Shown: positions 20,218 to 28,453 of the stretch, piece after piece
How the letters are laid out: every line of letters begins with the position of its first letter
Numbering within the stretch: position 1 is the stretch's first letter
NCBI GenBank assembly: GCA_024709245.1
Contig: JANJXB010000051.1
Span: 1-43,083, forward strand
From: Acholeplasmataceae bacterium
GTDB lineage: Bacteria > Bacillota_I > Bacilli_A > Acholeplasmatales > Acholeplasmataceae
Reading direction: 5' to 3'
DNA: 43,083 nt
The notes under the pieces: model-generated
What the model was told of the DNA's origin: nothing
The model's database searches: none
The model's input: only the letters and a program-made list of their open reading frames with translations
Program-made: the position numbers and the translations under genes

Positions 20218-21006
20218 CTAGATGAAGAAGATAAGGGTGAAAAGTGATGCTGCCAAACTTGATATGAAATTGACTGCGTCATTGGTGATGTAGATGAGGC
20301 CAGATGATAAGACAACCTTTTCATTGGGTAACCAGCTTTTTTCAGTGATTTTTCCCGATTTGATACCTTTAAATTGAGCTTGAAGACTTGCTCCCAATAA
20401 TGAATCGATTAAAGAACCTAGAAAGCCACACAAAGTAATGATGAATGCATACTCAATCATATTTGGAATGGTGATGGTTTTGCTTAAAGCATATATACCG
20501 ATGAAGATGACTGCAATGAATAGGGCTCCCAAAAATGATGATAATGTTCCGAGTCCAGAAATAGCTCCTGAAACACCTTTGGGAACCGATTTGAAATTAA
20601 TGATATTCATGGTTTTTCCCTTTGAAAGTGCACCGATTTCGGATGCCCATGTATCTGAATTCGATGATGCAATCGAAACAACCGCTGCTAACATTAAGAT
20701 TTCATGTTGTAAAAAGAAATACACGACTGAAAAGACAGTTGCTACCAATCCATTGGATAGCACTTGGATGTAATTTCTGCCCTGACTGTATTCTTTTTCC
20801 TTTTTTTCGTGAATCTTCGTCAATAAGGATGATGAAATGAAAAAAGCGATTAAAGATCCCCAAATCGTCATTCCTCCAAAAGTATAAATCGTGGTTCCAA
20901 GTAAAGTTGCAGCTAAAAATCCATCCCATGTCAATGATCGTTTGAGATACGCCAAAAAGGCAACCCCAAAACTAAGTAAAAATCCAATCCATAAATCAAT
21001 CAACAT
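20218..21006 (-). CDS. DUF92 family integral membrane protein (family that includes plant VTE6)
   Basis: Hydrophobic; LTWDGFLAATLLGTTIYTFGGMTIWGSLIAFFISSSLLT; SNSDTWASEIGALSKGKTMNIINFKSVPKGVSGAISGLGTLSSFLGA; DSLLGASLQAQF. Confidence 0.88.
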   Translation of the reverse strand: MLIDLWIGFLLSFGVAFLAYLKRSLTWDGFLAATLLGTTIYTFGGMTIWGSLIAFFISSSLLTKIHEKKEKEYSQGRNYIQVLSNGLVATVFSVVYFFLQHEILMLAAVVSIASSNSDTWASEIGALSKGKTMNIINFKSVPKGVSGAISGLGTLSSFLGALFIAVIFIGIYALSKTITIPNMIEYAFIITLCGFLGSLIDSLLGASLQAQFKGIKSGKITEKSWLPNEKVVLSSGLIYITNDAVNFISSLAASLFTLIFFI

Positions 21007-21020
21007 GAGAATCTCCTCGT

Positions 21021-21677
21021 TTAAATAATGAATAATAAATAATATGCAAGCGTGGTGAGCAAAGGTACCGACAGATTATCCAGACCCTTTGGTGTGAATA
21101 ACTCAATGAAAGTTGCAATGAGTGCAATCACAAGAGAAATCATGAGCCATCCAGTAACGCCTTCCATGGACAAGAGTACCATGGATACCGAGAGGGATGC
21201 AATAAACATTGCTATACTACCTTCTAAGGATTTCCCAAATAATAATTGATGTTTTCCAAATTTCTTACCAATGACCGCAGCAAATCCATCACCATATCCT
21301 AAAATCAATATCCCAAGTCCACCAATATAAGGTTGTTTTATGAAACCAAAAAATACGATGACTAAGATGAGTAGTGATATTGGAAAATAGACAGTTCCTA
21401 AATGACCTTGTCCACCTCGCTCCATGGCTTTAAAAATATTTTGTCGATATGAGAGGTAATTGAGTCCAATGAAAGTCATCGGTGGAACCATCGCATACCA
21501 TAACGAATCTTGACTGGTGAAGAAAATCATGGCCAAAATCCACCAATTTGAAACACCAATATGGATGAATTTTCTGGCTCCCTCATCACCAAGGATGTTT
21601 TTCTTTTGTAAGATGGTTGAGATCCCCATGATGAGGAAAACAAATACATAGCTCAATACAAGTCCTAATAGATTCAT
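21021..21677 (-). CDS. SEC59/DGK1/VTE5-family CTP-dependent polyprenol/phytol kinase-like membrane protein
   Basis: RKFIHIGVSNWWILAM; GYGDGFAAVIGKKFGKHQLLFGKSLEGSIAMF; FTPKGLDNLSVPLL. Confidence 0.85.
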   Translation of the reverse strand: MNLLGLVLSYVFVFLIMGISTILQKKNILGDEGARKFIHIGVSNWWILAMIFFTSQDSLWYAMVPPMTFIGLNYLSYRQNIFKAMERGGQGHLGTVYFPISLLILVIVFFGFIKQPYIGGLGILILGYGDGFAAVIGKKFGKHQLLFGKSLEGSIAMFIASLSVSMVLLSMEGVTGWLMISLVIALIATFIELFTPKGLDNLSVPLLTTLAYYLLFII

Positions 21678-21679
21678 TG

Positions 21680-21733
21680 CTAATCTCCTATTTGCCCCAT
21701 TTCGTCATGATGGGAGGTGCTGATCTGAATCAT
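21680..21733 (-). other. Candidate 17-codon leader ORF (MIQISTSHHDEMGQIGD*) ending 2 nt before the VTE5-like start
   Basis: Read on minus strand after AAAGGTG; TAG precedes CAATG. Confidence 0.3.
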
Positions 21734-21843
21734 CACCTTTGACAGTCAAGTTCACTTCACGCAGTAAAAATTCATTTATAAGGCAATCCTGGACTATATT
21801 TCTAAAATATAGGACACTCTTTACCTATTTGATGTATATTTAA

Positions 21844-21852
21844 ATTATAACA
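21844..21852 (-). promoter_or_regulatory. Extended -10 promoter for the VTE5-like/DUF92/photolyase operon
   Basis: Minus strand TGTTATAAT; weak -35. Confidence 0.5.
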
Positions 21853-21893
21853 AATCCGCATACGATGCACATGAAGAAAACATATGATTGTGG

Positions 21894-21915
21894 GAAACTG
21901 TGAGAATTCAGTTTC
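21894..21915. promoter_or_regulatory. Inverted repeat GAAACTG-N8-CAGTTTC, candidate operator between divergent promoters
   Basis: Perfect 7-bp arms, about 70 bp from each inferred TSS. Confidence 0.55.
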
Positions 21916-21940
21916 AAAAATGTTAAGATAAGCGCATTTT

Positions 21941-21969
21941 TTGAACTTTATGAAATCCTTCTCTATAAT
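21941..21969 (+). promoter_or_regulatory. Promoter for heliorhodopsin
   Basis: TTGAAC-17 nt-TATAAT. Confidence 0.75.
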
Positions 21970-21998
21970 GAAGATGAAACAATAAAAAGGAGAAAATT

Positions 21999-22799
21999 AT
22001 GCAACAGACAACATTACAGAAATTAAAGAAGTTTAACATCATCATGGGTGGTTTCCACCTGATTCAAGGGTTATTGATGATTGTAATTGCGATTTTCGTG
22101 ATTGGTGAAATCAATCCCGCTTTCCAAATCATCGTTACCCAGAATTTCCTTGACTTTGATACCGTTAATCAAAGACTTTTCTTAAACTCAAAAGAACTCT
22201 TTGAATTACCCTTTGGTATCATGGTAGGCGTCTTCCTGTTATTATCTGCACTCGCACATGCACTGATTTCATTACCTAAGAAACTCAACGATCAGTACAA
22301 TCGCGATTTGGAAAAAGGCGTAAACCGTTTTAGATGGTTTGAATATGCACTTTCATCATCTGTGATGATTGTACTCATCGCAACCCTCTTCGGAATTTAT
22401 GACATCGCATCCCTCACATTGATTTTCATTGTGAACGCAGCTATGAACTTATTTGGTCTTGATATGGAATTGCTCAATGCAAACCGTAAAGAAGGCGAAA
22501 AGGTTAAGTGGGGCGCATTCATTTGGGGTTCTATCGCAGGTATTGCTCCCTGGATTGCAATCTTCTTCTATATGACAGGTGCAGGTGGAGATATCACTCC
22601 TCCATGGTTTGTGTGGGCAATCATCGGTACATACTTCGTTGCATTCAACACATTCCCAATCAACATGATTCTACAATACAAAAAAGTTGGTAAATGGAAG
22701 GACTATCTCTATGGAGAAAGAACTTACATCGTCCTCAGTTTGGTTGCTAAATCCATTCTTGCATGGTTAGTTCTCTTTGGAGCATTCCAACCATCTTAA
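21999..22799 (+). CDS. Heliorhodopsin
   Basis: GGFHLIQGLLM (TM1 His), LSALAHAL (TM2 His), RWFEYALSSSVMIVLIA (TM3 counterion Glu), GERTYIVLSLVAKSILAW (TM7 Schiff-base Lys); seven hydrophobic segments. Confidence 0.95.
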   Translation: MQQTTLQKLKKFNIIMGGFHLIQGLLMIVIAIFVIGEINPAFQIIVTQNFLDFDTVNQRLFLNSKELFELPFGIMVGVFLLLSALAHALISLPKKLNDQYNRDLEKGVNRFRWFEYALSSSVMIVLIATLFGIYDIASLTLIFIVNAAMNLFGLDMELLNANRKEGEKVKWGAFIWGSIAGIAPWIAIFFYMTGAGGDITPPWFVWAIIGTYFVAFNTFPINMILQYKKVGKWKDYLYGERTYIVLSLVAKSILAWLVLFGAFQPS

Positions 22800-22807
22800 T
22801 ACACTCT

Positions 22808-22828
22808 GCCAGGCTAGCCTGGCTTTTT
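22808..22828 (+). terminator. Terminator after heliorhodopsin
   Basis: GCCAGG-CTAG-CCTGGC-TTTTT. Confidence 0.85.
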
Positions 22829-22843
22829 CTTTAGAGGTGACTT

Positions 22844-23806
22844 ATGATTCTTAAGAAAATCATCCATCCCGAATACTTTCAAGGAAACAAGAAAAAAACC
22901 AATTACTTTGAGGGTTGGTACTATAAACTTGTCTCAAAGGATCAGAAGCATACCCTTGCATTCATTCCTGGTATCAGTTTGAATGAGAAAGATCCTCATG
23001 CATTCATTCAGGTGTTTATTTCTTCTCGAGAAGCTTTGGAAACCAAATTAAAAAGTTACTATTTTAAATTCGATCTGTCTGACTTTAGTTATAGCCACGC
23101 ATCATTCAATGTTTCAATTGGATCCAATTTCTTCTCTTTGAACAAACTTTCAATCGATTTATCCAACGAACAGGTTAAACTTTTTGGTACTCTGCAAATA
23201 GAAGAGATCACACCCATTCAAAAGAGTATAGGATCTCCGAATATCATGGGATTCTTCGGTTATCTAGGATTCATGGAATGTTATCATGGAGTCATCTCCA
23301 TGAGTCACCGCTTGGATGGTGTATTACTCATCAATCAACAACCCATCTCTTTTCACGACGCTAAAGGCTATATAGAAAAAGATTGGGGTAAATCATTCCC
23401 AAGAGCCTATGTTTGGCTACAATCCAATCACTTTAAGGATCCCAACACCTCATTTATGTTCTCGTATGCAGATATTCCTTTTCTAGGATTCTATTTTAAG
23501 GGTCTCATTGCGAATCTTAGAGTTCGCGGTAAGGAGTATCGATTTGCAACCTACAATCGATCTAAAATAGTGAAGGAAGAAATCGATCAGCATCGAGTGC
23601 ACTACCGTGTTAGGAAAGGAAAATATGTCTTAGAAGTCAATGCAGAATCAACGACCTCTATCGGATTGGCTTCTCCGAAAAATGGGATGATGATCAATCA
23701 GATTAAAGAAGGACTTTCTGGCTGGATTCGTGTCCAATTATTTGAGAAAAACATTTTGGTCTATGAAGATACAGGTTATCATGCAGGCATTGAAATCATG
23801 AAGTGA
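22844..23806 (+). CDS. Tocopherol cyclase (VTE1)-family protein
   Basis: HPEYFQGNKKKTNYFEGWYYKLVSKDQKHTLAFIPGIS; GYIEKDWGKSFPRAYVWLQSNHF; family-typical EGWY and EKDWG motifs. Confidence 0.87.
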   Translation: MILKKIIHPEYFQGNKKKTNYFEGWYYKLVSKDQKHTLAFIPGISLNEKDPHAFIQVFISSREALETKLKSYYFKFDLSDFSYSHASFNVSIGSNFFSLNKLSIDLSNEQVKLFGTLQIEEITPIQKSIGSPNIMGFFGYLGFMECYHGVISMSHRLDGVLLINQQPISFHDAKGYIEKDWGKSFPRAYVWLQSNHFKDPNTSFMFSYADIPFLGFYFKGLIANLRVRGKEYRFATYNRSKIVKEEIDQHRVHYRVRKGKYVLEVNAESTTSIGLASPKNGMMINQIKEGLSGWIRVQLFEKNILVYEDTGYHAGIEIMK

Positions 23807-23830
23807 TTTGTCGATCACTTCTTTTTTTAT
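23800..23830 (+). terminator. Terminator after tocopherol-cyclase-like gene
   Basis: GAAGTGAT-TTGTCG-ATCACTTCTTTTTTT. Confidence 0.75.
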
Positions 23831-23867
23831 GGTGAGTATTTTATGGTTAAGATCATCTTATGACATT

Positions 23868-23897
23868 AAAAAATCGCTCGACTGAGCGATTTTATTG
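23868..23897 (-). terminator. Terminator after the cupin gene
   Basis: AAAATCGCTC-GACT-GAGCGATTTT. Confidence 0.7.
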
Positions 23898-24227
23898 TTA
23901 TAGGAAGTCTTTTCGTGTCGGATTAAATACATCAATGAATGTACCTGATTCAATACAGGTTACCCTGTGAAATACATTGGATGGCATTTGTGCTGTATCA
24001 CCTTTGGATAAGATCATCACCTTACCGTCAATTTCAAATTCATACACTCCAGAAATGATGTGTGTCATTTGCTCATGCACGTGATTGTGCATCGGAATGA
24101 CACCATCTTGTTTCAATGTCACTTCAACCATCATCAGTTGTTCTGAATGTGTTAGAATTCTTCTTTCCATGTAGGGATTGATTTTCTTGGCTGTTGTTTC
24201 GGCATACTTCAAAAATGGACTTTTCAT
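23898..24227 (-). CDS. Single-domain cupin protein
   Basis: VIPMHNHVHEQMTHIISGVYEFEIDGKVMILSKGDTAQMPSNVFHRV. Confidence 0.85.
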   Translation of the reverse strand: MKSPFLKYAETTAKKINPYMERRILTHSEQLMMVEVTLKQDGVIPMHNHVHEQMTHIISGVYEFEIDGKVMILSKGDTAQMPSNVFHRVTCIESGTFIDVFNPTRKDFL

Positions 24228-24253
24228 TGTTTTTCGCTTCCTTTACTCTAAAA

Positions 24254-24754
24254 TTACTGCACTTCATCAAAATATCTACCCAGAGTAAACAGAAAATCTG
24301 AAAGACGATTCACATACTGAAGTGTGTGTGGATTGATTTCTTGTTCCTGACTGAGTAAGATCAGTTCTCGTTCAGCTCTTCTCACCGTCACTCTTGCCAT
24401 GTTTAAAAACGAACCTGCTTTGGTTTGATCGAGCTTGATGAATTTGGTGAGTGGTTTTAAAAAGGAATCATAATGATCAAGTCTGGACTCAATCCAACTG
24501 ACATCTTCCGTTTTTGTTATCTTTTTTTCAGGATTATTTAAGGCTATCTCGTAACATATTGAAAAAAGATGGTCATGGGTTTTATTTAAATCTTCTAAAA
24601 CTTCAGGGATTCTGATGTAGTGCTTGGATACAAGGATGAAACCCATCGCTTCATCAAATGCACCATTGACGACAATGTGTAAATCGGCTTTACTGACACG
24701 TTTATTGAAGAGATCTGTTTGACCTGCATCACCACGTTTGGTATAGATTTTCAT
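24254..24754 (-). CDS. Cob(I)yrinic acid a,c-diamide/cobalamin adenosyltransferase, PduO type
   Basis: From internal ATG: MKIYTKRGDAGQTDLFNKRVSKADLHIVVNGAFDEAMGF...SFLNMARVTVRRAERELILLSQEQEINPHTLQYVNRLSDFLFTLGRY. Confidence 0.9.
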   Translation of the reverse strand: MKIYTKRGDAGQTDLFNKRVSKADLHIVVNGAFDEAMGFILVSKHYIRIPEVLEDLNKTHDHLFSICYEIALNNPEKKITKTEDVSWIESRLDHYDSFLKPLTKFIKLDQTKAGSFLNMARVTVRRAERELILLSQEQEINPHTLQYVNRLSDFLFTLGRYFDEVQ

Positions 24755-24764
24755 GGTTGAACTC

Positions 24765-25097
24765 CTATGTCTTCTTGTTATTGATTTTCTTTGGTTTAGG
24801 TGCAGGTAAATCATCATAGGTTGCTTTGATGAGATTGATGATTTCTTCATGAGCATCGGTGTCTTCAATGAGGAAATAAGGTTTACTTTGCTCATAAAAT
24901 TTAGCCATGATCACTTCACCTAATAATTCTCTACCTTTTTCAGTCGGTTTAATGAAAAGTTGATTATCTGCCAATACCCCGACCATTTTTTCATGATAAA
25001 ACAATCCATATTCTCCAAACATGCGTTTGAAGGATATGCCATCTGAATATTTCAATCGATCTTCCATGTACTCTTTGAATGCCAATGATGTTGCCAA
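24765..25097 (-). CDS. TfoX N-terminal domain protein
   Basis: ISFKRMFGEYGLFYHEKMVGVLADNQLFIKPTEKGRELL. Confidence 0.85.
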   Translation of the reverse strand: MATSLAFKEYMEDRLKYSDGISFKRMFGEYGLFYHEKMVGVLADNQLFIKPTEKGRELLGEVIMAKFYEQSKPYFLIEDTDAHEEIINLIKATYDDLPAPKPKKINNKKT

Positions 25098-25162
25098 GAA
25101 TCATCACCTCACTTCATAGGATACACTTATTCTATCACATACTGATCCAAATCACTTCAACG

Positions 25163-25915
25163 TTACTTGAGTTTTCGGCCTTTCTTCACCAGGGTTTGAA
25201 CGATAAAACTTGCAACATCGTTGGCATATTTCTTCGGACCAAACCCAGCATCATAACCAAGTTCTTTGGCAAGTCCGAAATTGATTCTTGGTCCACCAAT
25301 GATGGCGATGAATCGATCTCTCATTTTTTCTGCTTCGAGAAGTTCAACGAAAGCTGTTAGATTTTGAATATGGATGTCTTTTTGTGTCACAGTTTGACTG
25401 ATCAGAATGACATCTGCATCATACTCGATTGCTTTTTCGAGTAATACCTCATTTTCGACTTGTCCACCTAGATTATAGGCTTTTATGCCACGATAGCGTT
25501 CGAGTCCATAATGTCCATTATATCCTTTCATGTTCATGATGGCATCAATGCCTACCGTGTGTGCATCAGTTCCTGTCGATGCTCCCACAATGACGATAGG
25601 TGCTTGTAGATGATGATCAATGAATCTTTCGACTTCTTCCATCTCCATGGATGAGGATTCTATCTCAGTCACAGAGAGTGTTGTTGTATCTATCTGATGC
25701 TCGACAGTTCCATAAATAATATAGAAAGAGAAGGACTCCGATAGTGCAGCACTGTGCACGACTGCAGGGTTATGAATGCCCATGAGTGATGCAAAACGTT
25801 TTGCTGCTTCTTCGCCTAATGCATTATGTGGCATAGGAAGTGAGAAGGATATTTGGATTTTGCCATCATTCATGGTATCTCCATAGGGTCTAATCCAATT
25901 AGATTTGAGAGGCAT
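25163..25915 (-). CDS. kamE: D-lysine 5,6-aminomutase beta subunit (B12-binding)
   Basis: GASTGTDAHTVGIDAIMNMKGYNGHYGLERYRGIKAYNLGGQV; downstream of kamD. Confidence 0.93.
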   Translation of the reverse strand: MPLKSNWIRPYGDTMNDGKIQISFSLPMPHNALGEEAAKRFASLMGIHNPAVVHSAALSESFSFYIIYGTVEHQIDTTTLSVTEIESSSMEMEEVERFIDHHLQAPIVIVGASTGTDAHTVGIDAIMNMKGYNGHYGLERYRGIKAYNLGGQVENEVLLEKAIEYDADVILISQTVTQKDIHIQNLTAFVELLEAEKMRDRFIAIIGGPRINFGLAKELGYDAGFGPKKYANDVASFIVQTLVKKGRKLK

Positions 25916-27476
25916 TTTTTTTCACCTCGAGTCTTTCAAGCATCAAATCCAATACTGGATTCATGTAGCAATCATCTTTGATCAAAACACCTTTCAATCC
26001 TTTACCACCATTTTCATGTCTGGAAATACCAGCAAATGTTCCTTTCTCAAGTGTTTTAAACATGCCATCTTTTTTGATCTCATCGAGGAGTGATTGTGCA
26101 TGACTTAAAACTTGATGTGCTCGCTTCATGATGATTCCATCTGTCTTATAGGTGATTTCATCTCCAAAGTTTTGAAATGCTTTTTCGATGTAGTTCGCAT
26201 TATCGAGTGCAATTGCACGATCACTTACAAAAGGAGTGTGGATTGCTTCTGTCATCATGCCAAGAAGTTGAATGGATTGATGCGATGTGACGGAAGCAAT
26301 GTTAAATAAGGCATTTTGAATGGTTCCTTTGAAAATGTCTCCTGTCATGTGTTTGGTTGGAGGCATATATTTGAGTGGAGAATTCGGAAATATCTCTCTT
26401 GTCATTTCCGCTTGTGCAAGTTCATATAGAAAGCTATTCTCAAATGATGGATCAATCTCATAGGCATGACCCAAACCCATGAGTGATTCAGGCATCTTGG
26501 CAAGTTTTGCAAATTGCTCATTAATGAACTGTGAAGCTAAAACTGTATGAGCATGTTCGATTGCATCAGATGTGGTCAAATAGTTATCTTCACCTGTGTT
26601 GATGATGATTTCTGCATAGGCAGATAATACTCTTGAGAAATATTGGTCAACAAAGGTTCTTTTCATGTTGATATCTCGAAAGATAATTCCATACAGTGAA
26701 TCATTGAGCATCATATCCAAACGTTCTACTGCACCTAAAGTTGCAATCTCAGGCATACATAGACCTGAAGCATAATTGACAAGTTTAATGTATCTACCTT
26801 CAGCTTCGGATGCTTCATCAAGTGCTTGACGCATCAGTCTAAAGTTTTCCTGAGTTGCGAAAGTTCCACCAAATCCTTCCGTAGTTGCTCCATTTGGAAT
26901 GTAGTCTAAAAGAGACTGACCTGTGCTTCTAATGACAGCAATGATGTCTGCACCTTTTTTAACTGCAGAGATGGCTTGTTTGATGTCTTCATAAATATTA
27001 CCGGTCGCAACAATCACATATTTGTTGGGAGTTGATTTTTTCGGTGTTCTATCTAGCCATTCTCTACGAATTGATTTCATCTCATCAATCCGTGCCAAAG
27101 TCTTCTCGAAATAAGGCATTAAATCGCCTAAATAAGGGCTTTTTGGCAATTCTTCATAGACTTTGAGATTAATAGCACCCGATTGAACTCGATGCGCAAT
27201 TTCATTGGGAGTTGCCATGTGTTCATGACATGCATACGATAGGTAATGACAGATACCTTTTGATAAATTGGCTTTTGAAAATACATGATCAACAACAACG
27301 TTCACAAGAGGAACCATCAGTTCATTCACTCCCACAACACCAAGCATTCTTAAAAGTGATCGCTCCACTGATACTGTCGTGTGCAAGTCGATGTGTGCTT
27401 GTACTTGTTTCGCAATGATGTTTGCATCATGCCTGCATCGAGATATCACTTTTGGATCGAGATTGAGTTTTCCCAT
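25899..27476 (-). CDS. kamD: D-lysine 5,6-aminomutase alpha subunit
   Basis: KVISRCRHDANIIAKQVQAHIDLHTTVSVERSLLRMLGVVG...; operon context. Confidence 0.93.
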   Translation of the reverse strand: MGKLNLDPKVISRCRHDANIIAKQVQAHIDLHTTVSVERSLLRMLGVVGVNELMVPLVNVVVDHVFSKANLSKGICHYLSYACHEHMATPNEIAHRVQSGAINLKVYEELPKSPYLGDLMPYFEKTLARIDEMKSIRREWLDRTPKKSTPNKYVIVATGNIYEDIKQAISAVKKGADIIAVIRSTGQSLLDYIPNGATTEGFGGTFATQENFRLMRQALDEASEAEGRYIKLVNYASGLCMPEIATLGAVERLDMMLNDSLYGIIFRDINMKRTFVDQYFSRVLSAYAEIIINTGEDNYLTTSDAIEHAHTVLASQFINEQFAKLAKMPESLMGLGHAYEIDPSFENSFLYELAQAEMTREIFPNSPLKYMPPTKHMTGDIFKGTIQNALFNIASVTSHQSIQLLGMMTEAIHTPFVSDRAIALDNANYIEKAFQNFGDEITYKTDGIIMKRAHQVLSHAQSLLDEIKKDGMFKTLEKGTFAGISRHENGGKGLKGVLIKDDCYMNPVLDLMLERLEVKKNASQI

Positions 27477-27478
27477 TT

Positions 27479-28453
27479 CTATTCCTCTCCTTTCACATTG
27501 ATGACTGGTAGATTCAATTCCCGTTGAAATCTTGTCATCATTTCGTTTTGATCATAGCAAGCACCATCCGGTCGAAATGGATTGATGGTCACCATCAAGA
27601 TCGGAATGGGTCTTGCCACTTCGATTTGAATCTTAAAATGATTCAAGGCTCGAAGATGTTTTTGTGATGCCATCCATTTCGATGGATCTTCGATGATGAG
27701 TTTGATGGATTGAATGCTTCGATTGAAAATGCAATCGATGATGGATGAAGTGATTGCACCTTGAATATAGATGGCATCGACTTCATCTTGATGCTGGTCA
27801 AGAATGGATTCTAAGTTTTTTATCTTTTTTTCATCATGTTTCACAGAATGATCTTTGAGGTAAATTGTGATTCCTGCATGAGAATCCAATGCATATGTCG
27901 TTTTATTCATACTGAAAAGACTCAGAAGATCTCTGGTTTTTTTGATTGTCTCATCCATCACAGGACTAAAAGATGCTCCTGCTGCGAGTACAATACCTTC
28001 CATCACTTCAATATTGGAAAACGTAAGTCTATTGAAAGCACCATCAATCAAGATCTTATCACAATGTTTTTTCATTGTTTTCACGACTTGATTTAACTCT
28101 TGATTGGTTGATGGGCCTGCGACAATCACGGTTCCTTCAGATGCTATTTCTACAATCAAAATTTGCCCAAGTGGTGTAATGTAATCGGTATTTTCAATCA
28201 CTTTCCATACAACATTGGATGATTCAAGACACGATAGAGTGGTTGCAACCACCATATTGGGTCTTACCATGATTGCTGGTTTTGGAAAAAAGTGAATTTG
28301 ATCTAAAGGTTCACCATCCAACCCAATGGATGTCAGTCCAATTCTGATTTCAGGATAGATTTCAATGATCTTATTCAGTGTGGTTGTTTTTCCGGCATTC
28401 TTGGCAAGACCCATGATTCCGATGACGGATACACCATCAAGAATGTCTCTCAC
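27479..28453 (-). CDS. kamB: KamB-like P-loop protein (putative aminomutase reactivase component)
   Basis: P-loop GLAKNAGKTTTLNKI; located between kamA and kamD as in known lysine-fermentation clusters. Confidence 0.75.
   Translation of the reverse strand: MRDILDGVSVIGIMGLAKNAGKTTTLNKIIEIYPEIRIGLTSIGLDGEPLDQIHFFPKPAIMVRPNMVVATTLSCLESSNVVWKVIENTDYITPLGQILIVEIASEGTVIVAGPSTNQELNQVVKTMKKHCDKILIDGAFNRLTFSNIEVMEGIVLAAGASFSPVMDETIKKTRDLLSLFSMNKTTYALDSHAGITIYLKDHSVKHDEKKIKNLESILDQHQDEVDAIYIQGAITSSIIDCIFNRSIQSIKLIIEDPSKWMASQKHLRALNHFKIQIEVARPIPILMVTINPFRPDGACYDQNEMMTRFQRELNLPVINVKGEE

Noticed and set aside
20438-20773. 111-aa plus-strand ORF antisense to the DUF92 gene
   Set aside because: Shadow ORF; no RBS or recognisable domain.
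24754-24895. 47-residue N-terminal extension of the adenosyltransferase ORF
   Set aside because: Overlaps the TfoX-like gene in another frame; the conserved family start MKIYTKRGDAG begins at 24754.
27479-28453. Call as MobB/molybdopterin-guanine dinucleotide synthesis protein
   Set aside because: P-loop alone is shared; position between kamA and kamD supports a KamB-like role instead.
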